In this document: positions 24,178-32,947 of the stretch, piece by piece
Position numbering within the stretch: the stretch's first letter is position 1
How the letters are laid out: each line of letters opens with the position of its first letter
Source of the DNA: Anaerolineae bacterium
Lineage (GTDB): Bacteria; Chloroflexota; Anaerolineae; Aggregatilineales; Phototrophicaceae
Reading direction: 5' to 3'
NCBI GenBank assembly: GCA_022842885.1
Contig: JALHOR010000043.1
Coordinates: 1-41,024, forward strand
Length of the DNA: 41,024 bases
Position numbers and translations under genes: made by a program
Notes under the pieces: model-generated
Told to the model about the DNA's origin: nothing
The model's input: the letters and a program-made list of their open reading frames with translations, nothing else
The model's database searches: none

Positions 24178-26406
24178 ATGACCAAAGATAAAAAACTCGT
24201 CATCGGGCAATCCGTAAAACGCATTGATGCTCACGGCAAAGTTACAGGTGAAACGCCTTATCCGGGCGATATTGACCTTGAGGGTCAATTATGGATGAAG
24301 ATTCGCTATAGCGACCGCGCTCATGCCCGCGTCCTGAGCGTAGATGCATCACAGGCTCTGGCAATGCCGGGCGTGGTGGCAGTATATACCTCATTGGATG
24401 TGCCGGTGAATGAATATGGTTTGGTGATGAAAGACCAACCTGTGATGTGCGGACCCGGCGGCGATAAGCCCGGCACCGATATTGTGCGCTGTTATATGGA
24501 TTATGTGGCGGTGGTGGTGGCGGAGACAGAAGCCATTGCCGCGCAAGCTCTGCCGTTGATTGCCGTAGAGTATGAAGATTTGCCGCCTGTGTTTGACCCT
24601 GAATATGCCATGCAACCGGAAGCACCCCAACTGCATCCGAACACGCCTAACAATATCATCGCGCATTATCGCATTCGCAAAGGCGATATGGCAGCAGGTT
24701 GGGCGCAAGCCACCGTAATTGTTGAAGAAACCTACGAAACGACGTATCAAGAACATGCCTATTTGCAGCCCGAAGCTGGCTTAAGTTACATTGATGAGCA
24801 GGGGCGCGTGACCGTTATCGTCGCTGGGCAATGGACGCACGAAGACCAAGAGCAGATTTATCATGCGCTGAATTTGCCTGAAAACCAAGTACGGGTGATT
24901 TATCCGGCGATTGGTGGCGCATTCGGTGGACGCGAAGATATGTCTGTCCAGATTGTGCTGGCGCTGGCAGCATGGAAACTGCGGCGTCCAGTAAAAATTC
25001 AGTGGACTCGTGAAGAATCCATCCTCAATCACCACAAACGCCACCCTATCAAAATTCGGGCAAAGTGGGGCGCAACGGATGACGGCAAAATCGTCGCGGC
25101 AGAAGCTACTGTGATTGGCGATGCTGGTGGCTATAACTACACCTCCAACAAAGTCTTGGGCAATGCCAATTTGATGGTCACGGGCGCGTACGAAATCCCC
25201 AATATTCATGTGGATACCTATGCCGTTTATACCAACAATATCCCCACTGGCGCATTCCGGGGGTTTGGCGCACCGCAAGCATTATTTGCGGCAGAAGGGC
25301 AAGCCGATAGATTGGCGGATGCACTGCGAATGGATCGAGTCGCGTTCCGGCGTATGAATGTTTTCCAAGAGGGCAGTTTGCTCTCCACTGGAACACCGCT
25401 GCCCAAAGGTGTCACTATTGATAAGGTGTTGGATGCCTGCGCGGCAGAAGCCGGTTGGTTTGAAGAACCTGCCGGATTATGGTCGCGTCCCGTGCCGGAT
25501 TTACCAGAAGACCGAACGAAATTACGCGGGATTGGCATTGCCTGTGGTTACAAAAATATTGGCTACAGTTTTGGCTACCCAGAAAATTCGCACGCCAAAA
25601 TTGAACTTTATGGCAAAGCCGAGATTGAACAGGTAATTGTGCGCCAAGCGGGGGCTGAGGTTGGGCAAGGGGCGCATACCGTGTTTATGCAGATGGCAGC
25701 AGAAGCTGTGGGTGTACCCTTTGAAAAAGTGAAACTTATCACTGCGGATACGGCTGAAACAGGTTCGGCGGGTAGTGCCTCTGCTTCCCGATTGACGTTT
25801 ATGGCGGGAAATGCCATTCGCGGCGCAGCCGAAAAAGCGTTGCAAGCATGGAAGTCAGAAGAACGCCCAGCAGTAGGCGAATTTGTCTATCGTCCTCCTA
25901 AAACAACGCCTTATGACCCGATGACTGGACGCAGTGAACCGAATTTTGCCTATGGGTATGTGGCGCAAGCGGTTGAAGTGGAAGTGGATATTGAGACTGG
26001 GCATGTCCAGCTTATCAATGTCATTTCTGCCAACGATGTGGGCATGGCGCTTAACCCACAGCTTGTTCAGGGGCAAATTGAGGGGGCGGTGGTGCAGGCG
26101 CAGGGCTATGCCTTGATGGAAAATCTGATTAGCGATAAAGGGCGCATCAAAAATCCATTTCTTTCGACATATCTTATTCCGACTGTGTTGGATGTGCCGC
26201 TAGAAGTGAAATCTATCATTCTGGAATACCCTGACCCCATTGGTCCCTGGGGCGCACGCGGCATGGCAGAAATGCCATTTCTGCCGCTGATGCCAGCGAT
26301 TGCGGCAGCGATTTATAATGCTACGGGCGTGTGGATGACTTCGCAGCCCTTTACGCCAGAAAAAGTTGTGAAAGCCCTACGCCAACATGGTATAGGCGTC
26401 ATTTGA
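24178..26406 (+). CDS. Molybdopterin-binding subunit of xanthine dehydrogenase-type hydroxylase
   Basis: This 742-residue large subunit binds the molybdopterin cytosine dinucleotide centre and hydroxylates the substrate. It shows the a/b hammerhead start (GQSVKRIDAHGKVTGETPYP), GGAFGGRED (246-254), GAFRGFGAPQ (358-367), GQGAHTV (497-503) and GPWGARGMAEMP (689-700), where E698 should be the catalytic Glu. The GPWGARGxxE form resembles selenium-type xanthine/nicotinate hydroxylases more than classical XDH (GEPP). Partners are the FAD-FeS fusion at 20500, XdhC, and the YqeC-MocA fusion that follows by 45 nt. A purine substrate is likely from context but not proven. Confidence 0.9.
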   Translation: MTKDKKLVIGQSVKRIDAHGKVTGETPYPGDIDLEGQLWMKIRYSDRAHARVLSVDASQALAMPGVVAVYTSLDVPVNEYGLVMKDQPVMCGPGGDKPGTDIVRCYMDYVAVVVAETEAIAAQALPLIAVEYEDLPPVFDPEYAMQPEAPQLHPNTPNNIIAHYRIRKGDMAAGWAQATVIVEETYETTYQEHAYLQPEAGLSYIDEQGRVTVIVAGQWTHEDQEQIYHALNLPENQVRVIYPAIGGAFGGREDMSVQIVLALAAWKLRRPVKIQWTREESILNHHKRHPIKIRAKWGATDDGKIVAAEATVIGDAGGYNYTSNKVLGNANLMVTGAYEIPNIHVDTYAVYTNNIPTGAFRGFGAPQALFAAEGQADRLADALRMDRVAFRRMNVFQEGSLLSTGTPLPKGVTIDKVLDACAAEAGWFEEPAGLWSRPVPDLPEDRTKLRGIGIACGYKNIGYSFGYPENSHAKIELYGKAEIEQVIVRQAGAEVGQGAHTVFMQMAAEAVGVPFEKVKLITADTAETGSAGSASASRLTFMAGNAIRGAAEKALQAWKSEERPAVGEFVYRPPKTTPYDPMTGRSEPNFAYGYVAQAVEVEVDIETGHVQLINVISANDVGMALNPQLVQGQIEGAVVQAQGYALMENLISDKGRIKNPFLSTYLIPTVLDVPLEVKSIILEYPDPIGPWGARGMAEMPFLPLMPAIAAAIYNATGVWMTSQPFTPEKVVKALRQHGIGVI

Positions 26407-26451
26407 TAGCCATAATGCTGCTGCCAACATGAGGATAAACGGCAAAAATTC

Positions 26452-27837
26452 ATGAAACTCCAACAAGCGTTTGAGGTCAACCGAGGGGATATTGTTGCCT
26501 TTACAGGTGCCGGGGGCAAAACCGCGACGCTGGTAGGATTAGGCTATGAATTGCATGAAGCGGGGTGGCGCGTGCTGGCAACCACCACCAAGCATATTGC
26601 CGCCGAGCAACTTGATTTATTTCCGGCGGCAGTCCGCTACAGCGCGGGTATCCCAGCGTTGGCAGCAGCCCTGAACGAAACAGGCTATGTGTTTTTGTAT
26701 GATTCAGTGCGTTACGACAAAGTATATGGCGTATCCTCGGAACAAATCAGCCAACTCGTAGATATGATTGATTCGGATGTGTTATTGATTGAAGCGGATA
26801 CAGCAGGCGGAATGCCGTTTAAAGCGCCGTATCACGACGAACCAGCTATCCCGGCTGAAACATCATTGGTGATTCCGGTAACATCCTTGGTGGCGTTGGG
26901 GCAACCCTTGGATAATGACCATGTGTATAATCCGAAAGCGATGATAGACCGTTATGGTTTTTACGAAGGCGGCAAAATTCGCCTGCCATGGTTGGCACAA
27001 ATCTTGCGCGACGAAGAAATGGGCTTGCGCGGTATCCCTGACCGAGCGCGAGTGATTGCCTTCGTCAACCAAACACCGGAAAAAGGGTATCAGCGGACTA
27101 GAGCGCGGCAACTGGCAAAACTGGCATTAAAATCACCCCGTTTACAAGGTGTTGCATTAGGCTCGGTGCGGGCGGCTGATCCGATTTGTGAAGTCCAGCG
27201 CACCGTTGGCGCAATTATTCTCGCCGCCGGGCAATCGTCGCGCATGGGGCAACCCAAAGTGCTGCTGCCGTGGAGCGATGGCAAACCCATTATTGAGCAT
27301 ATCGTTCAGCAGCTTATTCTGGCGAAGATTGATGATATTGTGGTCGTCACGGGTTTTTATGCCGACGAAGTGCGGGCGGCGGTGCAAAAATATGAAGTAC
27401 GGTTTGCCCATAATCGCGCTCATAAAACGGGCGAAATGTTATCATCGCTGAAAACGGGGTTGAAAGCACTGCCGGAGAATGTAGCCGCTGCCATGGTGGT
27501 ATTGGGCGACCAACCACGTATTCAACCGAAAGTAATTTATCGCGTCTTAAAAGCCTATTCGGATGGCTTGGGGCATATTATCGCCCCTAGTTATGAAAAA
27601 CGCCGTGGACACCCTATTTTGATAGCGCGGCGTTATTGGCAAGAGATTTTAGAATTACCCGCAGATGGCGCACCCCGCGATGTGATTAATGCTCATCCTG
27701 ATGTTGTGCATCATGTGAATGTAGATACCGATAGTATTCTGCGTGATGTGGATACGCCGGAAGATTATCGCCAAGAATTACTCCGGGCAGGTCTCAATGA
27801 ATACAACCTCACATCACGCAAAAAAGATACACCCTAA
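26452..27837 (+). CDS. YqeC-MocA fusion: hydroxylase accessory protein plus molybdopterin cytidylyltransferase
   Basis: This 461-residue fusion has an N-terminal half (about 1-240) of YqeC type, with a P-loop-like FTGAGGKTAT (17-26), ATTTKH, and LIEADTAGGMPFKAP (112-126). YqeC is linked to selenium-dependent molybdenum hydroxylases. The C-terminal half (about 250-445) is a MocA/MobA-like nucleotidyltransferase, with ILAAGQSSRMGQPKVLLPW (256-274), VVLGDQPR (349-356) and a HPDVVHHVNVDT stretch. It should attach CMP to molybdopterin for the hydroxylase. GAGGATAA precedes the ATG. Its stop codon shares bases with that of the convergent channel gene (27834-27837), so no terminator fits between them. 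Confidence 0.9.
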   Translation: MKLQQAFEVNRGDIVAFTGAGGKTATLVGLGYELHEAGWRVLATTTKHIAAEQLDLFPAAVRYSAGIPALAAALNETGYVFLYDSVRYDKVYGVSSEQISQLVDMIDSDVLLIEADTAGGMPFKAPYHDEPAIPAETSLVIPVTSLVALGQPLDNDHVYNPKAMIDRYGFYEGGKIRLPWLAQILRDEEMGLRGIPDRARVIAFVNQTPEKGYQRTRARQLAKLALKSPRLQGVALGSVRAADPICEVQRTVGAIILAAGQSSRMGQPKVLLPWSDGKPIIEHIVQQLILAKIDDIVVVTGFYADEVRAAVQKYEVRFAHNRAHKTGEMLSSLKTGLKALPENVAAAMVVLGDQPRIQPKVIYRVLKAYSDGLGHIIAPSYEKRRGHPILIARRYWQEILELPADGAPRDVINAHPDVVHHVNVDTDSILRDVDTPEDYRQELLRAGLNEYNLTSRKKDTP

Positions 27838-29909
27838 TCTTGTCCTTGACTGCGCTGATTAATCAATTCCTGCAAAATATCGCGTGTCCACATATCACTT
27901 TGCATGACCCCAGCCGCTTTACGTAAGGTGGCAGGGCGTTTACCAGAACCATGTGCCGCATCGCGCAGTTCATCGGATTTATCCATAGGGGTGACAACAA
28001 TGAGTACCTCATTGGGTTGAATCGTGTAATTTTGTGGTGGTGCATAGAGATAGGTGAGTTTATCTGCTTTGCGAATCCCAATGATACCCGCGTTAAATTC
28101 CTCATGCAGACGTAATTCTGCAATACTTTTGCCGATCCACCGCGCTTCATTTTCCATATACAGTTCGGTGGTTTCCAAGCGAGTTTGATAATTATACAAA
28201 ACATACGAGATGAAATCATTGACCTCTGGGCGGGTGGCTGCCAAGATGATAAAACGGGCGGCTAAATGGAATGGACTCACTACGCGGTCAGCGCCAGCCC
28301 GTTCCAATTTTTCGACCATATCGTCGCTGTGGGCAGTCCCTGTAATCAAGATGCGCTTGTTGAGTGTGCGGGCAGTGAGAACTGTCATTACACTATCGGC
28401 TTTGTTCTCTAACGAGATGGCAATGCCTTGCGCTTTACGGACGCCGGCTTTGAGCAGGGTATTCTCTTGGGTGGGGTTGCCCTGAATCACTCGGAAACCG
28501 CGTTGGAGCAGTTCTTCGGTCAGGTTTTCATCTTGGCAGATGATAACAAATGCCCGTTCAGGGTCGAGTTTATCAATGGCGCTGCGGGCAACAGCATCAT
28601 CACCGCAGATAATGAAATGCCCCGATAAACTTGGAATCATGGCTTCCGCTTGTGTAAGGATGAGCGATTGCCTACCCACCGGGGGAGATATTTTGAGAGG
28701 AATTGCCTGAAAAACCGGAATGTGACGTTTTTCGCTGTGAATGCCGCGGCACGTTTGAATTAAATCCCGAATGCGATTACGCGGGGCAACAGCAATCAGC
28801 ACATCATCTTCTTGCAAGACATAATTTTCTTGTGGGGCATAATGATAAGTGCCATCTTCGGGACGAATACCAATAATCCCGGCGGAAAAATCGCGGCGGA
28901 GTTGTAACTGCTCAATTGTTTTGCCAATCCAAGGCGAATCGTTATACAAATTGAGCGATGTTAAGCCGTACCCGGCACCATAATCGAAGACGAGACCATT
29001 AAAATATTCGTTCACTGCCGGACGAAAAGTGGCATTATTCAAGAATTGCCCCGTGACTTCGTAGGGGGTGATGATGGTGGTTGCCCCGACCCGCGCCGTT
29101 TTGCGTCCCAATTCTTCATCCAAGACTGCCGCAGTGATAGGCAAGACACGATTCAAATTATGTGCCGTCAGAACGCATAACAAGGTTTCGGTATCATTAT
29201 CCAAAATGACCATTAAACCACGAGCATGGTCAATGCCCGCTTGCTTGAGAGCATTATCGTCCGTTGGGTCAGCTTCAATCACCAATAATCCGGCACTTCG
29301 CAGGTGGGCTGCATAATCTTTGTCGCTGGTAACAACCGCCACAATATCTAAAATGGTCTGGTCTTTATGCAACAAATCCACAAAAAACAGGATAATCGTC
29401 CGCAGCACACGCCGCATACGCACATTATGCCCGTCGTCATCATCGCCGAATAATCTATCCAAAAAATAATCAATCGGTTTATAGACCATCTCGCGGGCAG
29501 CTTGGCGGCGAGCCTCTGCCCCGGCTAATAAATAGCCGACAGTCTTATCCACCATTTCGCCTTTGCCACAGATGATATAGTGCTGGCGCATGGTGCTGAT
29601 GGTTTTTAGAATACGGCGGCGCTGGCGCAAAGCACGAATTTCTGGATTCACCAGCATCGTGAATGAGGCTTGCAATGCCGACGCCAGCACGCTTAAGCCC
29701 ACCACCAGCAAGGCAATGGTGAATAATCGCCCTATATCTGTGCGGGCATACACATCGCCGTAGCCGACTGTGGCGAGTGTGATAAACGTAAGCCAAAGAG
29801 AATCAATAAAACTTAAACCTTCAATTGACATAAAGCCCATGATGCCCACAGGCAAAATAACCGCTAGGGCAATGAAGGCATACGATAACTGCCGCCGCAA
29901 GTCTTCCAC
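27834..29909 (-). CDS. Potassium channel with two RCK (TrkA-N/TrkA-C) modules
   Basis: The 691-residue protein has TM1 at about 9-29, a pore helix and filter TVGYGD (47-52), and TM2 at about 62-84, so it is a two-TM K+ channel subunit. Two regulatory modules follow in one chain: RCK1 (N domain from HYIICGKGEM at 110, C domain about 302-385) and RCK2 (N domain from HFIICGDDAV at 431, C domain about 563-645). RCK1-N carries an insert (about 125-186) with an acidic GDDDDG patch and a hydrophobic helix. Both TrkA-C domains contain near-identical AGIIGIR strings (343-349 and 607-613), pointing to internal duplication. The start is GTG at 29909 behind CAGGAC. Confidence 0.9.
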   Translation of the reverse strand: MEDLRRQLSYAFIALAVILPVGIMGFMSIEGLSFIDSLWLTFITLATVGYGDVYARTDIGRLFTIALLVVGLSVLASALQASFTMLVNPEIRALRQRRRILKTISTMRQHYIICGKGEMVDKTVGYLLAGAEARRQAAREMVYKPIDYFLDRLFGDDDDGHNVRMRRVLRTIILFFVDLLHKDQTILDIVAVVTSDKDYAAHLRSAGLLVIEADPTDDNALKQAGIDHARGLMVILDNDTETLLCVLTAHNLNRVLPITAAVLDEELGRKTARVGATTIITPYEVTGQFLNNATFRPAVNEYFNGLVFDYGAGYGLTSLNLYNDSPWIGKTIEQLQLRRDFSAGIIGIRPEDGTYHYAPQENYVLQEDDVLIAVAPRNRIRDLIQTCRGIHSEKRHIPVFQAIPLKISPPVGRQSLILTQAEAMIPSLSGHFIICGDDAVARSAIDKLDPERAFVIICQDENLTEELLQRGFRVIQGNPTQENTLLKAGVRKAQGIAISLENKADSVMTVLTARTLNKRILITGTAHSDDMVEKLERAGADRVVSPFHLAARFIILAATRPEVNDFISYVLYNYQTRLETTELYMENEARWIGKSIAELRLHEEFNAGIIGIRKADKLTYLYAPPQNYTIQPNEVLIVVTPMDKSDELRDAAHGSGKRPATLRKAAGVMQSDMWTRDILQELINQRSQGQD

Positions 29910-29952
29910 ATGATGTCCTGTTGCTAAATAATTTCAAGGTGATATTGTGATG

Positions 29953-29986
29953 ATTATAACGCGGGGCAAAAAAATATACCCGCGTT
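29953..29986 (-). promoter_or_regulatory. -10 hexamer and flanking inverted repeat upstream of the channel gene
   Basis: On the minus strand TATAAT (29958-29953) lies about 45 bases before the channel GTG. It abuts and shares bases with an 8-bp inverted repeat, AACGCGGG (29958-29965) with CCCGCGTT (29979-29986), around an A/T-rich spacer. This could be a repressor site over a promoter, or a hairpin ending the small gene at 30032. No convincing -35 was found. Confidence 0.35.
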
Positions 29987-30031
29987 GGAGCAAGACGCAG
30001 GTTAGAAAATGCTAATGAAGATAAACAAAAA

Positions 30032-30268
30032 TCAACTTCGTAGCCACTTGATGAGGCGATTAACCAAATTACGTTTTGCCCCTACCACCTGTTCATATTC
30101 CAACTGTAACCGACCTGTCAAATATTCTAATTCAGTAATCCGCATTCGCGCCCCATTAACAACCACCCATTCATGGTCAAGAGCGCGAATATCTGAGGGG
30201 GTGCGTTGGTATAATTTTTGATAGGCTTCGACATAATTTTGCATGACTTTTTCAGTATTGTATTGCAC
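30032..30268 (-). CDS. Small helical protein, unknown function
   Basis: This 78-residue protein has the sequence pattern of two helices around a short strand (ALDHEWVVVNGARMRITELEY). It has a basic C terminus (NRLIKWLRS) and no signal or membrane segment. I chose GTG at 30268, because GGGGAG stands eight bases upstream. A GTG at 30277 is directly against that Shine-Dalgarno sequence and is less likely. It stands alone on the minus strand between the channel gene and punA, which reads away from it. I do not recognise it. Confidence 0.6.
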   Translation of the reverse strand: MQYNTEKVMQNYVEAYQKLYQRTPSDIRALDHEWVVVNGARMRITELEYLTGRLQLEYEQVVGAKRNLVNRLIKWLRS

Positions 30269-30371
30269 AAGCCCCACTCCCCTAACAACTATTTCATATT
30301 ATTGTACCAGAAATTGCGAATTATGACGCACCACTTGGCAGCCCTCTATAGGAGGAAATGGACGAAAACAG

Positions 30372-30377
30372 TATAAT
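30372..30377 (+). promoter_or_regulatory. -10 hexamer upstream of punA
   Basis: TATAAT at 30372-30377 lies 38 bases before the punA GTG, within the A/T-rich part of the divergent intergenic region. No good -35 hexamer stands 16-18 bp upstream. Confidence 0.35.
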
Positions 30378-30415
30378 TTTAAGAAATTTTTATTTTTTGT
30401 GAGAGGAAATGGGCA

Positions 30416-31258
30416 GTGTCGTATACCCGCGCTGATTATGAACAGGCTGTAGCGGTCATTCGTTCCCGGACGGATGCCCAACCCTTGATAGGGTTGGTAC
30501 TAGGGTCTGGTTTGGGTGGTCTGGCAGATATTCTGGAAGATGCTGTCAAAATTCCCTATGGTGATATTCCGGGCTGGCCCCAATCTACCGTGCATGGACA
30601 CAGCGGGCAATTGGTTATCGGACGCTTAGAAGGCAAGCTGATTTTGGCGCAGCAAGGACGCGCTCATTTCTACGAAGGTTATACGATGCAACAGGTCACA
30701 TTTCCTGTGCGTATCATGCATTTATTGGGTATTCAGACTCTTATTCTGACCAACGCGGCTGGTGGCTTGAATCCGGCATATCAAGTAGGGGATGTGATGC
30801 TGCTGCAAGACCACATCAATTTGCCCGGCATGGTGGGGCATAATCCGTTGATGGGACGCAATGACGACAGTTTGGGACCCCGTTTTCCGGGCATGACGCA
30901 AACGTATGATAGTGCATTGCGCCGGTTGGCACGCCAAGTTGCTGCGGAAAACGCGATTCCGATGCATGAGGGCGTTTATATTGGGTTATCCGGACCTGCG
31001 TTTGAAACACCTGCCGAAGTCCGTATGCTGCGGATTTGGGGTGGGAACGCTGTTGGCATGTCTACTGTGCATGAGGTATTGGTGGCACGGCACGCCGGGA
31101 TGCGGGCATTGGCATTTTCTGGCATCACCAATCAAGCGATTGATACCCCTGATAGCGATGGCATCACCAATCATGAAGAAGTTTTGGAAGCAGGCAAAAT
31201 TCTTGTGCCGCGCTTGACCACGCTCTTGAGAGGAATTTTACGGACAATGACCTTATGA
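30416..31258 (+). CDS. punA: Purine nucleoside phosphorylase, trimeric type
   Basis: PNP splits inosine, guanosine and their deoxy forms with phosphate, giving the free base and (deoxy)ribose 1-phosphate. The 280-residue length fits the trimeric class. Visible are LGSGLGGLAD (29-38), VHGHSGQL (59-66), GRAHFYEGYT (81-90), NAAGGLNP (113-120), GLSGPAFETPAEV (190-202) and the AVGMSTVHE segment. The 6-oxopurine-specific pair is present as E201 and N239 (SGITNQA), favouring hypoxanthine and guanine nucleosides. The start is GTG behind GAGAGGAAAT. The end overlaps the next gene as ATGA. It would feed bases to the deaminases and hydroxylase nearby. Confidence 0.95.
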   Translation: MSYTRADYEQAVAVIRSRTDAQPLIGLVLGSGLGGLADILEDAVKIPYGDIPGWPQSTVHGHSGQLVIGRLEGKLILAQQGRAHFYEGYTMQQVTFPVRIMHLLGIQTLILTNAAGGLNPAYQVGDVMLLQDHINLPGMVGHNPLMGRNDDSLGPRFPGMTQTYDSALRRLARQVAAENAIPMHEGVYIGLSGPAFETPAEVRMLRIWGGNAVGMSTVHEVLVARHAGMRALAFSGITNQAIDTPDSDGITNHEEVLEAGKILVPRLTTLLRGILRTMTL

Positions 31259-32091
31259 TAACGGTTTTAGCATTGGTAGAAAGGGCTGCCATTGGCTTAT
31301 ATTTGCTCCTAGTGGCAGTGGGGATTTGGAATGCATGGCAGTGGTTACGGGCGCGAGCAGAAATCCGGGCGACTTATTTTGAGTTGGAACGCGATTTAGC
31401 CCGCTTACGCCAAGTTAATGCTATCACAGTGATTGTGTTAGCCATCCAAGCGGCATTTTTGATATTGGGTGTTCAGTTTGCCGCCATGCCCTATTTACGG
31501 CGCGAAAATGCGCTTCTCGAAACCCAGCGCCAAACGATTGCAACCGATGGCACTTTTGCGACAGCAACGCCTGCTGCGGTGGTTGCCCAAGGCTTGGATA
31601 TAGAGCCAGCGAATGATTTGGAGAGTGATGATAACCCCATCATCCAATTGACGCCGACGCCGACTTTTACGCCTGTTGGCACTATCATCCCTAATCCACC
31701 GCCACTAGAAGGGTGCAGTGACCCGCGTTCTACCTTACAAGTGCCTGCCAATGGGATGCGTGTTTTTCAGCCGATAACGGTCATTGGAACGGCATATACG
31801 GACAATTTTACGTCGGCGAAAATCGAAATCAGCGGGCCCGGCACCAATAACACTTATGCAGTGGTGGGTGAAACACTGCTGCCAGTGCGCGAGAGTGCGG
31901 CTTTCAGCCAATTTACGCCTGCGGCATATGCTGAAGGATTATATAAATTCCGATTGATGGTGTTTGATATTTCGGGCAGCCCGGTGGCGGTCTGTATGGT
32001 CAATATTTACATCACTGATTTTCCGGCGACTGCTACCCCAACAGCGACCCCACCCCCCGCCGCGACCTCCGGCAACAGCACAACAGGATAA
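31255..32091 (+). CDS. Membrane protein with P/T-rich outer linker
   Basis: The 278-residue protein has two hydrophobic helices (about 6-28 and 56-78) joined by a basic, helical loop. A long outer part follows, with a PTPTFTP linker (about 133-139), a compact beta-rich domain containing two Cys, and a low-complexity tail of Ala, Thr and Pro. It resembles Chloroflexota cell-surface proteins whose domains hang on Thr/Pro stalks. The two Cys (about 154 and 248) could form a disulfide. It overlaps punA by 4 nt (ATGA) and is four bases from panB, so it is probably co-transcribed with housekeeping genes. I assign no function. Confidence 0.72.
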   Translation: MITVLALVERAAIGLYLLLVAVGIWNAWQWLRARAEIRATYFELERDLARLRQVNAITVIVLAIQAAFLILGVQFAAMPYLRRENALLETQRQTIATDGTFATATPAAVVAQGLDIEPANDLESDDNPIIQLTPTPTFTPVGTIIPNPPPLEGCSDPRSTLQVPANGMRVFQPITVIGTAYTDNFTSAKIEISGPGTNNTYAVVGETLLPVRESAAFSQFTPAAYAEGLYKFRLMVFDISGSPVAVCMVNIYITDFPATATPTATPPPAATSGNSTTG

Positions 32092-32095
32092 TGCC

Positions 32096-32947
32096 ATGCG
32101 TTTAACCATTCGTGATATTCAAAAAATGAAAACTGATGGCGAAAAAATCGTAATGATGACCGCCTATGATGCCAGCAGTGCCCGTTTGAGTGAACAAGCG
32201 AATCTGCCTATGCTGCTAGTGGGCGATACCTTGGGCATGGTTGTTCAGGGACATGCCTCTACTGTACCCGTGACGCTTGACCAGATGATTTATCATTGCG
32301 CGATTGTAACGCGAGTCACGCAGCGCCCTTTAATTGTGGGCGATTTGCCGTTTATGACTTACAGCATTAGCCCGGAACAAGCGATGCAAAGTGCCGCCCG
32401 TTTGATGCAAGAGGGTGGGGTGGGCTGTGTGAAATTAGAGGGTGGTGAGGCAGTTGCACCGATTATCAAACGTTTGGTGACTGCCGGGATTCCGGTGATG
32501 GCGCATATTGGGTTAACGCCGCAAAGTGTGAATCAGTTCGGAGGTTTTCGCGTGCAGGGTAAAGAAGTGGCATCTGCCCGGCAATTAATCCGTGATGCTG
32601 ATGCCGTGCAATCCGCCGGGGCATTTGCTGTCGTTTTAGAATTAGTGCCAACCAAACTAGCGGAATTTGTGACTGCCCGCTTATCTATTCCAACAATAGG
32701 GATTGGGGCGGGTGTGGGGTGTGATGGGCAAGTGCAAGTTTTTCATGATATTCTTGGGTTATTCGACGCTTTTATTCCCAAACATACCCGCCGTTATGCC
32801 GAGATTGGCACACTGATTCGGGAAGCACTCAGTCAATATCGGTCTGACGTGCAAGCGGGCAATTTCCCGACAGAAGCGAATAGTTTTGGTATCAGCGATG
32901 ACGTGTTGGCGATGCTACAAAGTGAGTTGACTGATGGAAGTCGTTGA
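32096..32947 (+). CDS. panB: 3-methyl-2-oxobutanoate hydroxymethyltransferase
   Basis: PanB makes ketopantoate from 2-oxoisovalerate and methylenetetrahydrofolate, the first committed step of pantothenate and CoA synthesis. The 283-residue protein has the full set of motifs: MTAYDASSARL (about 21-31), the metal-binding VGDTLGMV (42-49, D44), VGDLPFMTY (81-89, D83), VKLEGG (112-117), AHIGLTPQS, and LELVPTKLA with the catalytic Glu. The open frame runs upstream to 31964, but the ATG at 32096, behind CAGGAT, gives the normal start. It overlaps panC by 14 nt. Confidence 0.96.
   Translation: MRLTIRDIQKMKTDGEKIVMMTAYDASSARLSEQANLPMLLVGDTLGMVVQGHASTVPVTLDQMIYHCAIVTRVTQRPLIVGDLPFMTYSISPEQAMQSAARLMQEGGVGCVKLEGGEAVAPIIKRLVTAGIPVMAHIGLTPQSVNQFGGFRVQGKEVASARQLIRDADAVQSAGAFAVVLELVPTKLAEFVTARLSIPTIGIGAGVGCDGQVQVFHDILGLFDAFIPKHTRRYAEIGTLIREALSQYRSDVQAGNFPTEANSFGISDDVLAMLQSELTDGSR

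Noticed and set aside
24781..25278. Minus-strand open frame of 165 codons opposite the molybdopterin subunit
   Set aside because: It is a shadow of the large subunit gene and its translation has no family resemblance.
31964..32095. Upstream extension of panB
   Set aside because: The extra 44 residues are Arg/Pro-rich, overlap the preceding gene in another frame, and PanB proteins normally start at the chosen ATG.
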